Assembly: GCF_000374845.1 (NCBI RefSeq)
Contig: NZ_KB895417.1
Location: 249,661-313,660 of the forward strand
Source: Paenibacillus terrigena DSM 21567
Lineage (GTDB): Bacteria; Bacillota; Bacilli; Paenibacillales; Paenibacillaceae
Length of the DNA: 64,000 nt
Reading direction: 5' to 3'
In this document: positions 15,550 through 24,340 of the stretch, in pieces
Position numbering within the stretch: the stretch's first letter is position 1
Layout of the letters: each line of letters begins with the position of its first letter
Made by a program: the position numbers and the translations under genes
The notes under the pieces: model-generated
Seen by the model: only the letters and a program-made list of their open reading frames with translations
Told to the model about the DNA's origin: nothing
Databases searched by the model: none

Positions 15550-17547
15550 ATGAAAGGTTTGTCGGTGTTGTCTAAAGAGATTTCCACGATCGTGAGAAGT
15601 CCAAAAGTTTTAATTCCTGTTATTGCGATTTTGTTCATTCCATTACTGTATAGCGGGATCTTCCTCGGAACGTTCTGGGATCCTTACGCGAAGTTGAACG
15701 AGCTCCCTGTTGCAGTCGTTAACGCAGATAAGGGTGCGAATTATGAAGGAAAATCACTTGATGTCGGTTCGGATGTCGTGAAGAAATTGAAAGAAAATCC
15801 GTCCTTTGAGTGGCATTTCGTCGATGAAGCGGAAGCGGAAGATGGACTTCGAAACAACCGCTATTATCTGACGGTAAAGCTTCCTGAAGATTTCTCGAAG
15901 AAAGCAACGACGCTCATGGACGATCAGCCGCAGCAAGCAGAAATTACTGTCGAGGCTAATGAAGGACATAACTTCTTAGCGGCTCAAATTGGTGGTTCGG
16001 GGATGCAGACCCTTAAGTCGGAAGTATCTGCAGAAGTGACGAAATCTTATACAGAGTCCGTATTCGAACAGTTGACGGAAGTTTCTGATGGATTTACGAC
16101 AGCTGGAGACGGTGCAACGAAGTTAACGAACGGCGTCAATGATGCGGAATCTGGTGCGAATTTACTCAAGAAAAATTTAGGCTTGCTCGTCTCGGGAACA
16201 AGTCAATTGAAGACAGGTGTAGATAAGCTCCATAGTGGAGCTCAAGCTGTAGATCAAGGTGCAAAAGGACTTCAAAAGGGTGCGTCGCAGCTATCAGGCG
16301 GTCTTGCACAATTGAACGGAGCACAACAACAGCTGCTGCAAGGGGCGAATAAGGCCAAAGCAGGGGCAGATCAATTGGCACAAGGCTTGAACGCTTCGGT
16401 GGACGGCAGTGCAAAATTGTCGGGCGGCGCGGAGCAGCTCTCGAAAGGTCTTGAACAATATATTCAAGCGACGAAGGGTGAACAGAACCCTGCGTTGCAG
16501 CAGCTATTAGCAGCGAGCCAAGCGCTTGCGAAAGGAACAGCGGATCTGCATGAAGGCCAAGTCAAGCTAAGCCAAGGGGCTACACAGCTTGAAGCAGGGC
16601 AAGCACAACTGCAAGGCGGCATGACGCAATTTGGTACGAAGTTATCTGAAGCGGCTGCTGGTGGTAAGGCACTCGCTGCAGGGACAGAGAAGCTCGCGGC
16701 AGGAACATCGCAGCTCCCTGGAGGAATTAAACAAGTTGGCGATGCAGTTGTTAAATTATCTAGCGGTTCAATGCAATTGAATGACGGTGCTGGGAAATTA
16801 ACAGAAGGACTTGTGAAGTTGAAAGACGGTTCTAGTGAACTGGCAACCAAATTGAATGAAGCAGCAGACAAAACATCGGGTATTCAAGGTACAGACCAAC
16901 GTGTAGATATGTTCGCGTCGCCAGTAACGCTCGTTGAGAAGAGCATTAATAAAGTGCCGAACTATGGTACTGGATTTGCGCCTTACTTCCTATCGCTAGG
17001 ATTATTCGTTGGCGCATTGATCTCTACCATTGTTATCCCACTGCGTGAAAGCCCAGTTGCGAATGCATCAGGCTGGGGGCGTTTCGTAAGTAAAACGTTT
17101 ATTTTGATTGGTATAGGTGTGCTTCAAGCGTTATTCGCAGATGCTATTCTTCTGTACGGATTAGGATTAGAAGTGGAAAGTGTGTCCTTATTCGTGGTAT
17201 TCAGTATTATCACGAGCTTAACGTATATGTTCATTGTTCAAGGTCTTGTTACAACGCTGGGTAACCCTGGACGATTCGCTGCGATTGTGATCTTGATTCT
17301 ACAATTGACAACTTGCGGAGGTACGTTCCCTGTGGAATTGACACCGAAGTTCTATCAAGTGTTGGGCGCTTGGCTGCCAATGACGTACTCTGTAAATGGG
17401 TTTAAAGCGATTATTTCGATGGGCGATCATGCTATGATGTGGAATAATGCAGGGATCTTATCCATTTTCGCGATCATTTTCTTGATCTTGACATTCGTAT
17501 TCTTCCAAGCCGTGTATGGTAATAAAAAGGAAAATGCGTTAGTATAA
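15550..17547 (+). CDS. YhgE/Pip-type membrane protein
   Basis: This 665-residue protein has one N-terminal membrane helix (about residues 20-40), a large extracytoplasmic region and about five C-terminal helices (from about 475), ending in an ABC-2-like membrane part. The middle (about 190-440) consists of many repeats of the type G-A-x-x-L-x-x-G, typical of the YhgE/Pip family and predicted to form long helical rods. Relatives include phage infection protein (Pip) of Lactococcus and the YhgE-like part of type VII secretion component EsaA. They may act in export or as surface receptors, but the function here is unknown. The gene has AGAGGAGAGA upstream, an operator-like inverted repeat on its promoter and the tetR gene in front, which suggests inducible export. 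Confidence 0.87.
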   Translation: MKGLSVLSKEISTIVRSPKVLIPVIAILFIPLLYSGIFLGTFWDPYAKLNELPVAVVNADKGANYEGKSLDVGSDVVKKLKENPSFEWHFVDEAEAEDGLRNNRYYLTVKLPEDFSKKATTLMDDQPQQAEITVEANEGHNFLAAQIGGSGMQTLKSEVSAEVTKSYTESVFEQLTEVSDGFTTAGDGATKLTNGVNDAESGANLLKKNLGLLVSGTSQLKTGVDKLHSGAQAVDQGAKGLQKGASQLSGGLAQLNGAQQQLLQGANKAKAGADQLAQGLNASVDGSAKLSGGAEQLSKGLEQYIQATKGEQNPALQQLLAASQALAKGTADLHEGQVKLSQGATQLEAGQAQLQGGMTQFGTKLSEAAAGGKALAAGTEKLAAGTSQLPGGIKQVGDAVVKLSSGSMQLNDGAGKLTEGLVKLKDGSSELATKLNEAADKTSGIQGTDQRVDMFASPVTLVEKSINKVPNYGTGFAPYFLSLGLFVGALISTIVIPLRESPVANASGWGRFVSKTFILIGIGVLQALFADAILLYGLGLEVESVSLFVVFSIITSLTYMFIVQGLVTTLGNPGRFAAIVILILQLTTCGGTFPVELTPKFYQVLGAWLPMTYSVNGFKAIISMGDHAMMWNNAGILSIFAIIFLILTFVFFQAVYGNKKENALV

Positions 17548-17561
17548 TCGTATAGAACGTG

Positions 17562-17608
17562 AAAAATGCTCTAGAATGCACAGTGATGCGCTTCTAGAGC
17601 ATTTTTTC
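17562..17608 (+). terminator. Terminator after the yhgE-like gene
   Basis: The stem AAAATGCTCTAGAA/TTCTAGAGCATTTT is a nearly perfect 14 bp and is followed by TTTTCTTTT. Confidence 0.9.
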
Positions 17609-17701
17609 TTTTTATTTTCCATGTACATTTTTGCACAAACTTTAGATTTTTTTGCCGAAAATAGTATAAACTTTCTTATCACGACCATAAAAAGAATTAA
17701 A

Positions 17702-17731
17702 TTGTGTTGACCTTTTTGCGGGTGATACAAT
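17702..17731 (+). promoter_or_regulatory. Candidate promoter for gltB and its leader
   Basis: TTGTGT (17702-17707), an 18-nt spacer and TACAAT (17726-17731) lie about 250 nt before gltB. If used, the 168-nt inverted-repeat element would be in the 5' leader. Confidence 0.4.
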
Positions 17732-17778
17732 GATTGAACAATATTGAGACTGTATACGTTTTTGACACTTTAAATCAT

Positions 17779-17946
17779 GTTCAAAAATCAGATTTTCAGC
17801 ACCGAGAAGGTTGGGAGAACCTGAAGGAGGAGGAACGGAGTTTAGGCAAAACCTAAATGAGTACCGGACTTCGAAGGTGAGCGCAAGATTCGATGTCGAA
17901 TCCCGCTACTTGAATCACTTCGTGATCAAAAGCTGATTTTTTGAAC
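17779..17946. repeat. Multi-hairpin element bounded by inverted repeats, upstream of gltB
   Basis: The element is framed by GTTCAAAAATCAG (left) and CTGATTTTTTGAAC (right), a terminal inverted repeat extending to ~24 nt with mismatches. Inside are several small perfect hairpins: AGGTT-loop-AACCT, TTTAGG-loop-CCTAAA, GATTCGA-TG-TCGAATC and ATCAC-TTC-GTGAT. There is no coding sequence. It ends 36 nt before the gltB start, so it may be a structured leader. The framed form also fits a small mobile or repeated element. I recall similar sequences in Paenibacillus intergenic regions but cannot verify this. Confidence 0.75.
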
Positions 17947-17982
17947 AACCTCTATTACTCTTTGAAAGGTTGCGATGCTACG

Positions 17983-20900
17983 ATGATACAGAACGGTATT
18001 GGCCTGCCCCCAAAACAGGGATTATACGATCCACAATATGAAAAAGATGCCTGTGGTATGGGGTTCGTTGCGCACATCAAAGGTCAGAAGTCGCACGAAA
18101 TTGTACGACAAGCGCTAACCGTCTTGGTGAACATGGAGCACCGTGGCGGTCAAGGAAGTGAACCGAATACAGGCGATGGCGCAGGGATCATGATTCAAAT
18201 CCCGCATCGTTTCTTAGCTCGAGAAATGGGCGCGATGGGTGTAACGCTTCCTGAAGCGGGACAATATGGCGTAGGGATGCTGTTCATGTCGCAAGACGCA
18301 GCGTTACGGGAGAAGCATGAAGCGATTCTTGCGTCGATCGTACAAGAGGAAGGACAGCAGCTGTTAGGTTACAGAACAGTTCCAACGAACGACGAGAAGT
18401 TAGGAAAATCGGCAAAGGCAGTTAAACCTTATGTGCGTCAAGTGATGATCGGACGTTCCGAGGCGCTTGCTGCAGCGGATGATCTTGCATTTGAACGGAA
18501 ATTGTATGTGATTCGTAAACGTGCTGAACAAGCGATCCGTTATGCGGGTGGCGAAGGTGAGGATACATTCTATATTTCAAGCTTCTCCTGCCGTAAGGTT
18601 GTCTATAAAGGGATGCTTACGACAGAGCAAGTCGGAGATTTCTATGTGGATCTACAGGATTCGGCGTTGGAGTCAGCGATTGCGCTGATTCACTCAAGGT
18701 TCAGTACGAACACATTCCCGAGTTGGGAGCGGGCGCATCCTTACCGTTATTTGATTCATAACGGGGAGATCAACACGCTTCGCGGGAACGTGAACTGGAT
18801 GCATGCGCGTCAGACGCTGGTTGCATCGGATATGTTCGGTGAAGATACAGCCAAGATTATGCCGATCATTAACCAGGACGGTTCGGATACGGCGATGTTC
18901 GATAATACGCTAGAGTTCTTATATTTGGCGGGGCGCCCCCTGACTCATGTTGCGATGATGATGGTGCCGGAGCCATGGTCGAATCATGAGAGTATGGACC
19001 CTGCGAAACGTGCATTCTATCAATATCACAGCTCGTTAATGGAGCCGTGGGATGGTCCTGCGGCAATGGCCTTTACGGATGGTGTTCAGATCGGTGCGAT
19101 TCTTGATCGGAACGGGCTTCGCCCGGCACGTTATGTCGTCACCAAAGATGATATGATCGTGCTTGCGTCGGAGGCAGGCGTACTGGAGCTAGATCAAGAA
19201 CAAATTCTCTATAAAGAACGTCTGCGTCCAGGTCGGATGCTACTCGTGGATACGGCGCAAGGCCGCATTATCTCGGATGAGGAAGTCAAAGCGCAAATCG
19301 CTGCCGAGCACCCGTATCAGGAATGGCTAGATGAGCATTTGGTGGCCCTTGAGGATCTGCCGGATGCGAAGGAAATGCCTGAACCGGACCGTGTAGCGGT
19401 TCACCGCCGTCAGCTTGCCTTCGGGTACAGCTATGAAGAGCTGCGCAAAGTGCTCGAACCGATGGCGACAACTGGTCAGGAAGCAATTGGATCCATGGGA
19501 TACGATGCACCGCTGGCCGTGTTATCGGATCGTCCACAACGATTGTATAACTATTTCAAGCAAATGTTCGCGCAAGTGACGAACCCGCCGATCGATGCGA
19601 TCCGTGAAGAAATCGTCACCGCGACAGGAACGACAATCGGACCAGAACGCAATCTGCTTAACCCAGAGCCGGAGAGCTGCCGCCAGATCCATCTGAGCAC
19701 CCCGGTGTTATCGAATGAAGAGTTCGCGAAGCTGCGTCATCTGCATCGTCCAGGCTTTAAGTCGATTACGATTCCGATGTTCTTCCTTGCGAATGAAGGC
19801 AGTAATGGACTGCGCGATGCGCTCCAAGTGATGTGTGAAGCGGCGGATCGTGTCATTGCCAAAGGTCACAATATCATTATTCTGTCCGACCGTGGGATTG
19901 ATGTGGAGAATGCTGCAATTCCGGCACTACTCGCCGTATCGACGCTCCATCATCACTTAATTCGTCAAGGAACAAGAACGAAAGTCAGCATCCTGCTCGA
20001 ATCCGGCGAGCCGCGTGAAGTACATCATTTTGCCCTGTTATTAGGTTATGGTGTCAGTGCGGTGAATCCGTATCTGGCGTTCGAGACGCTCGATGATATG
20101 ATCCGTCAAGGATTGCTGCGCGGTGTAACGCATGAGAAAGCCGTGAAGAACTTCATCAAGGCCGCGACGAAGGGTGTCGTGAAGATTCTATCCAAAATGG
20201 GCATCTCGACGATTCAATCGTACCGTGGAGCGCAAATTTTCGAAGCTGTTGGATTGAAAGAAGAGTTTGTTGATGCATATTTCACATGGACGCCTTCTCG
20301 CATTGGCGGGATTGGTCTTGAGGAAATTACGGAAGAAGCGCTTGCGCCCCATCGCCGTGCTTTTGAGGAAGGAACAGCGAATGATCTAACGCTCGATTCG
20401 GGCGGTGAGTATCAATGGCGTAAAGACGGTGAAGACCACTTATTTAGCCCACAGACGATTCATACGCTGCAGCATGCGTGCCGCACGAATGATTACAAAT
20501 TATATAAGAAATTCTCGAACCTTGTGCAGGGTGAGAACAAGAAGCATCTAACGCTTCGTTCGCTGCTAGACTTCAAGCATGCAGGGACGCCTGTACCGAT
20601 TGATGAAGTGGAGTCCATTGAGTCGATCATGAGCCGCTTCAAGACGGGGGCGATGTCCTTCGGTTCGATCAGTAAGGAAGCGCATGAGAGTCTTGCGATT
20701 GCGATGAACCGTATTGGCGGGAAGAGCAATACAGGTGAAGGCGGCGAAGACCCAGCACGATTCATTCTGGATGCGAATGGGGATTCAAGGCGTAGTGCGA
20801 TCAAACAAGTTGCTTCTGGCCGATTTGGTGTAACATCGAATTACCTCGTGAATGCCGATGAGATTCAGATCAAGATGGCGCAAGGCGCGAAGCCGGGAGA

Positions 20901-22584
20901 AGGCGGTCAGCTGCCAGGACGTAAAGTTTACCCTTGGGTTGCTGAAGTTCGTGGTTCAACGCCAGGCGTAGGTCTGATCTCGCCGCCGCCACATCATGAT
21001 ATCTATTCGATTGAAGATTTGGCTGAATTGATCTATGACCTGAAGAACGCCAATCCACGTGCTCGCATCAATGTGAAGCTCGTCTCCGAAGTTGGAGTAG
21101 GTACAATTGCGGCAGGGGTTGCTAAAGGACGTGCAGATGTCATTCTCGTGAGTGGCTATGATGGCGGAACTGGAGCTTCGCCGCAGGGATCGATCCGCCA
21201 TGCGGGGATGCCTTGGGAGTTAGGACTTGCAGAGACGCACCAGACGCTCATGATTAATAACCTCCGGGATCGCGTCGTTGTCGAGACGGACGGGAAGATG
21301 ATGAACGGACGCGATGTGGCGATTGCCGCATTGCTAGGTGCTGAGGAATATGGCTTCTCGACATCTCCGTTAATCGTCCTTGGTTGTATCATGATGCGTG
21401 TCTGCCAGTTGGATACGTGCCCTGTAGGGGTAGCGACACAAAATCCAGAGCTGCGTAAGAACTTCACAGGGGACCCTGAACATGTGGCAAATTACATGCG
21501 GTTCATTGCTCAGGAATTCCGCGAGATTATGGCTGAACTCGGATTCCGTACCGTGAATGAAATGGTTGGACGTACGGAATATCTGGATTCGAAGCAAGCG
21601 GTTATGCATTGGAAATCCAAAGGCGTCGATCTCTCATCGATGTTATATCAACCGGAAATGGCTGAGGACAGCGAACGTTATTGCGTACAGTCGCAGAATC
21701 ATGGTCTAGAGCTGACGCTCGATATGAAGAAGCTGGTTCCGCTTGCGGAGCAGGCGCTTGTAACGGGTACGCCGGTTGAAGCGACGCTTCCGATCACGAA
21801 CGTGGATCGAGCAGCGGGTACGATTCTTGGCAGCGAAGTGACGCGCCGTTATGGTGCGGCAGGCTTGCCGGAAGATACGATCCGGTTCAACTTTGTAGGT
21901 ACGGCAGGCCAGAGTCTTGGCGCCTTCATTCCGAAGGGGATGACCTTAGCCGTGGAGGGTGACTCCAATGACTATGTTGGTAAAGGATTGTCCGGCGGTA
22001 AGTTGATCGTCAGACCGTCGACGAAGGCGACATTCAAGGCAGAAGAGAACGTCATTATCGGAAATACGGCTTTCTACGGCGCGACATCCGGTAAGGCCTA
22101 CATTAACGGGATTGCTGGGGAACGATTTGCTGTTCGGAATTCCGGTGCACATGTTGTCGTTGAAGGTGTTGGTGATCATGGATGCGAATATATGACGGGT
22201 GGTCGTGTTGTTGTTCTTGGTGCTACAGGACGTAACTTCGCAGCCGGGATGTCCGGCGGGGTTTCGTATGTACTCGATACGGATCAGTCTTTCGTGAACC
22301 GTGTGAACCTGGAGATGGTCTTGCTCGAACGTGTTGAAGATGCGGATGAAGTCAAGGAACTGCGCACGATGATCGAAGAGCACGTCCGTTACACGGGCAG
22401 TGAGCTTGGTCAACGGATCCTCTCCAATTGGGATGCAACACTTCCGAAATTCGTACGGATCATTCCGAAGGATTATAAGAAAATGCTTGAATACATCGCG
22501 AAGGCTGAAGCGAAGGGCCTTGAAGGCGAGAGCGCATTAATGTCGGCTTTCGAGACCAGTATGCGTGAAGTTCTGAAGGTGTAG
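17983..22584 (+). CDS. gltB: Glutamate synthase (NADPH/ferredoxin) large subunit
   Basis: This 1533-residue enzyme transfers the amide of glutamine to 2-oxoglutarate, yielding two glutamates. It has an N-terminal class II glutaminase domain whose nucleophile Cys follows a short propeptide (KDA-CGMGF), a central domain, an FMN/TIM-barrel domain ([33 protein letters not shown]), a 3Fe-4S Cys cluster (CQLDTCPVG) and a C-terminal GXGXG beta-helix. The ATG at 17983 gives a 23-residue propeptide before Cys. An in-frame TTG at 17941 would lie inside the inverted-repeat element and has no ribosome binding site. The only Shine-Dalgarno candidate for the ATG is a rather distant GAAAGG. No gltD small subunit follows; a terminator does. 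Confidence 0.95.
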   Translation: MIQNGIGLPPKQGLYDPQYEKDACGMGFVAHIKGQKSHEIVRQALTVLVNMEHRGGQGSEPNTGDGAGIMIQIPHRFLAREMGAMGVTLPEAGQYGVGMLFMSQDAALREKHEAILASIVQEEGQQLLGYRTVPTNDEKLGKSAKAVKPYVRQVMIGRSEALAAADDLAFERKLYVIRKRAEQAIRYAGGEGEDTFYISSFSCRKVVYKGMLTTEQVGDFYVDLQDSALESAIALIHSRFSTNTFPSWERAHPYRYLIHNGEINTLRGNVNWMHARQTLVASDMFGEDTAKIMPIINQDGSDTAMFDNTLEFLYLAGRPLTHVAMMMVPEPWSNHESMDPAKRAFYQYHSSLMEPWDGPAAMAFTDGVQIGAILDRNGLRPARYVVTKDDMIVLASEAGVLELDQEQILYKERLRPGRMLLVDTAQGRIISDEEVKAQIAAEHPYQEWLDEHLVALEDLPDAKEMPEPDRVAVHRRQLAFGYSYEELRKVLEPMATTGQEAIGSMGYDAPLAVLSDRPQRLYNYFKQMFAQVTNPPIDAIREEIVTATGTTIGPERNLLNPEPESCRQIHLSTPVLSNEEFAKLRHLHRPGFKSITIPMFFLANEGSNGLRDALQVMCEAADRVIAKGHNIIILSDRGIDVENAAIPALLAVSTLHHHLIRQGTRTKVSILLESGEPREVHHFALLLGYGVSAVNPYLAFETLDDMIRQGLLRGVTHEKAVKNFIKAATKGVVKILSKMGISTIQSYRGAQIFEAVGLKEEFVDAYFTWTPSRIGGIGLEEITEEALAPHRRAFEEGTANDLTLDSGGEYQWRKDGEDHLFSPQTIHTLQHACRTNDYKLYKKFSNLVQGENKKHLTLRSLLDFKHAGTPVPIDEVESIESIMSRFKTGAMSFGSISKEAHESLAIAMNRIGGKSNTGEGGEDPARFILDANGDSRRSAIKQVASGRFGVTSNYLVNADEIQIKMAQGAKPGEGGQLPGRKVYPWVAEVRGSTPGVGLISPPPHHDIYSIEDLAELIYDLKNANPRARINVKLVSEVGVGTIAAGVAKGRADVILVSGYDGGTGASPQGSIRHAGMPWELGLAETHQTLMINNLRDRVVVETDGKMMNGRDVAIAALLGAEEYGFSTSPLIVLGCIMMRVCQLDTCPVGVATQNPELRKNFTGDPEHVANYMRFIAQEFREIMAELGFRTVNEMVGRTEYLDSKQAVMHWKSKGVDLSSMLYQPEMAEDSERYCVQSQNHGLELTLDMKKLVPLAEQALVTGTPVEATLPITNVDRAAGTILGSEVTRRYGAAGLPEDTIRFNFVGTAGQSLGAFIPKGMTLAVEGDSNDYVGKGLSGGKLIVRPSTKATFKAEENVIIGNTAFYGATSGKAYINGIAGERFAVRNSGAHVVVEGVGDHGCEYMTGGRVVVLGATGRNFAAGMSGGVSYVLDTDQSFVNRVNLEMVLLERVEDADEVKELRTMIEEHVRYTGSELGQRILSNWDATLPKFVRIIPKDYKKMLEYIAKAEAKGLEGESALMSAFETSMREVLKV

Positions 22585-22596
22585 TCGAGATAGAGA

Positions 22597-22632
22597 AACC
22601 TCAATCCGTTTTGAACGGGTTGAGGTTTTTTG
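22597..22632 (+). terminator. Terminator after gltB
   Basis: AACCTCAA(T)CCG/CGGGTTGAGGTT is followed by TTTTTTG, 13 nt after the stop. Confidence 0.88.
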
Positions 22633-22643
22633 TGTTGATTATA

Positions 22644-22753
22644 GTGTGGAGAAGCGAAGCGCTCACCTTAAAGTCGTGTCCAAAACCGCTATTACATCCA
22701 TTCAAGTAGACACGATTTTAACAGCGATTGGAACCCTATACCCATCCCTCCAA
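22644..22753. repeat. Structured hairpin repeat element, copy B
   Basis: This is a relative of copy A at 11.9-12.0 kb. On the minus strand it reads GGGTATA..TTCCAATCGCTGTT, then the arm AAAATCGTGTC, a loop containing CTTGAAT, then the arm GACACGACTTT, then AAGGTGAGCGCTTC. The arms (22670-22680 with 22709-22719) pair, but their sequence is unrelated to copy A's arms, while the flanking and loop motifs are kept. It lacks copy A's outermost 12-bp arm. Confidence 0.7.
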
Positions 22754-23009
22754 TTGAGCAAACGCAGGGGTTTATCTAATATTTTTTTGGTCGAAGCATC
22801 TCCTCTAACTGCACTTTAACACTTTAAACTAAACCTAAATGGATTCGACAAAAAAAGAATGAAAATCCTCTGCATCCCTTCCAGATAACGACAACATCCT
22901 GTGATCGCTTCCCTTATAATAAGGCTTGTGCTTCATTAGGAAGCCCAAAATGCTGCCAGATGATGATACGTGATACATAGAAATATATTAAAAAGCGAGG
23001 GTACATAAT
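22754..23009. other. Intergenic region before the 54-residue gene
   Basis: No gene is seen here. A 13-nt palindrome CCTTATAATAAGG (22912-22924) contains a perfect TATAAT and may be a -10 with an overlapping operator for the small gene downstream. No good -35 is present. Confidence 0.4.
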
Positions 23010-23174
23010 ATGAGCGAAGAGCAAGCTTTTGAAACCGTATCGGTTCACAAGGAAGCGAATGCACCGGCTAAGATTGAGATCGATGTCATTAAGATGCTAC
23101 ATCAGCTCGGAATTGAGGAAGAACGGTGGCCCTTGGAGATCATTCAGAAGCGTGTGCTGCCAGATCCTTCTTAA
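23010..23174 (+). CDS. 54-residue protein of unknown function
   Basis: The frame encodes MSEEQAFETVSVHKEANAPA followed by an amphipathic stretch with IEIDVIKMLHQLGIEEERWPL and the end QKRVLPDPS. A GCGAGGG ribosome binding site lies about 9 nt upstream, and the stop is followed within 6 nt by a strong terminator, so the transcription unit looks complete. The composition is acidic, with no signal peptide, membrane helix or Cys. I do not recognise the family. Confidence 0.6.
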   Translation: MSEEQAFETVSVHKEANAPAKIEIDVIKMLHQLGIEEERWPLEIIQKRVLPDPS

Positions 23175-23180
23175 CAAACG

Positions 23181-23240
23181 AACAATCCTCAGTCAAATGA
23201 ATGGCGAGAGATTATATTCACTTGATTGAGGATTGTTATG
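23181..23240. terminator. Bidirectional terminator between the 54-residue gene and the XRE gene
   Basis: AACAATCCTCAGTCAA pairs with TTGATTGAGGATTGTT (23222-23237), with a 25-nt loop. T-rich sequence follows on the plus strand (ATGTTTTCTTCTT), and TTCGTTTGTT follows on the minus strand, where the convergent XRE gene ends. Confidence 0.75.
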
Positions 23241-23248
23241 TTTTCTTC

Positions 23249-23620
23249 TTATGATTTCATCATACGTTCGGCGCGAACAAATGCGATGAAGCGACGGGCT
23301 TCATCATCCGTTAATTGTTGTCCATCGACGGTTAGATTAAATCGTTCTAAGAGTTCCGAATCGGCGAGCTCTAATTGCTCCGTAAAGTGTTCGATTTCAG
23401 GATCTAGAACATGCTGTGAGGTATTCGTTCTACCGATGAGGTAGTCGATGGATACCTGGAATAGATCGGCTAGCTGTGTCAACGTCTCAAAATCTGGCTT
23501 TCTGCGGTTCTTCTCATAGTGTGACAGTGCTGCTCGGCTGATGCCGATCATCGTTGCCAACTCCTCTTGCGTCCACCCTTTTTGCTCCCGCAGTTCTGAG
23601 ATTCGATTCCCGTTTTTCAT
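23249..23620 (-). CDS. XRE-family repressor, candidate regulator of the EPS locus
   Basis: This 123-residue protein has a typical HTH_3 domain (residues 5-60: ISELREQKGWTQEELATMIGISRAALSHYEKNRRKPDFETLTQLADLFQVSIDYLIG) and a ~60-residue acidic helical tail ending LTDDEARRFIAFVRAERMMKS, probably for oligomerisation. The gene begins with AGGAGG about 9 nt upstream. It is transcribed away from the PilZ gene and EPS operon, and the ~210-nt divergent region holds two 15-nt operator-like sites. The same paired sites occur before ugd inside the EPS locus. By analogy with SinR in B. subtilis, it probably represses EPS genes and itself; this is inferred from context, not shown. Confidence 0.9.
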   Translation of the reverse strand: MKNGNRISELREQKGWTQEELATMIGISRAALSHYEKNRRKPDFETLTQLADLFQVSIDYLIGRTNTSQHVLDPEIEHFTEQLELADSELLERFNLTVDGQQLTDDEARRFIAFVRAERMMKS

Positions 23621-23676
23621 ATGTTTTCCTCCCCAAGGATGCTATGCAATCTAAAATCGACAACGATAAAAAACGC

Positions 23677-23735
23677 TTGACATGTTACAAATTGTATCGT
23701 AAATTAATAGTGTCATCTATGATACAAAATGTATC
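23677..23735 (+). promoter_or_regulatory. Divergent promoter/operator: TTGACA-N17-TAAATT with two 15-nt operators
   Basis: The -35 TTGACA (23677-23682) and -10 TAAATT (23700-23705) are spaced by 17 nt and point to the PilZ/EPS genes. Operator 1, GTTACAAATTGTATC (23684-23698), fills the spacer. Operator 2, GATACAAAATGTATC (23721-23735), starts 37 nt later, downstream of the -10. Both are built on TACA-N3-TGTA dyads. Binding would occlude RNA polymerase; the sites also lie 64-115 nt upstream of the XRE gene. Confidence 0.75.
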
Positions 23736-23830
23736 GTAAAGCGATGTTTTGAAACAACAAGTAGCATTATTCCCTTTTTTAAGCTAGGTTAATCCTGCTC
23801 ATTCCCATGAATAAAAGAAGGAATCGGTGT

Positions 23831-24265
23831 ATGCAACATAAACAAAAACCTATTGGAAGAAAGAATATCAGACTTCGGCTCATCCCACCTCTGATCGGCC
23901 AATTGTGTATTGAAGCCGTAAATGGCGAGCCTGTGAAGAGCAATGCACATCCCGTGCTTATCGTCCACATGAGTCCTTCAGGATTGCGAATTTGCTCGCA
24001 CCTCAAGTTCCCTGTAGAGTCCCACTATGAATTACGAATTGAAATGCGAATACTTCAGGTTCATTTGGAACTGAGGGGCGCTGTTGAGTGGAGGACTGAA
24101 GAAGAGAACTTGTACGAATACGGCGTTACGCTGCTTCAGACTGAGGCTGAGAGGCTCCTCTTAAGTAAATTACTCCATGACTATCTAAGATCAATCATTC
24201 CTGAGCAAGAGCGAATTCATCAATTATATAGCACATTGTTACGAAGTGTGTCATCGGATCACTAG
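23831..24265 (+). CDS. PilZ-domain protein (probable c-di-GMP receptor)
   Basis: This 144-residue protein appears to be a stand-alone PilZ domain. The c-di-GMP-binding RxxxR element is seen near the N-terminus (GRKNIRLRL). The second motif, normally [DN]xSxxG, reads HMSPSG, with His in place of Asp/Asn. Beta strands follow (ELRIEMRILQVHLELRGAVEW) with a C-terminal helix. The ATG at 23831 follows AGAAGGA by 9 nt; the ATG at 23807 lacks a ribosome binding site. It is the first gene behind the operator-controlled promoter, and no terminator separates it from the CpsB gene 75 nt later. It may therefore couple c-di-GMP level to EPS production or export. Confidence 0.75.
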   Translation: MQHKQKPIGRKNIRLRLIPPLIGQLCIEAVNGEPVKSNAHPVLIVHMSPSGLRICSHLKFPVESHYELRIEMRILQVHLELRGAVEWRTEEENLYEYGVTLLQTEAERLLLSKLLHDYLRSIIPEQERIHQLYSTLLRSVSSDH

Positions 24266-24340
24266 AATATCATTTTACTATATTTCTGACAGCTGTGCAT
24301 TAGTGAAATAGTCGCAAAAATAGGGAATCAGGTGAGAGGT

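Noticed and set aside
17941-17982. TTG start for gltB at 17941
   Set aside because: It lies within the right arm of the inverted-repeat element without a ribosome binding site; the ATG at 17983 gives a normal propeptide before the catalytic Cys.
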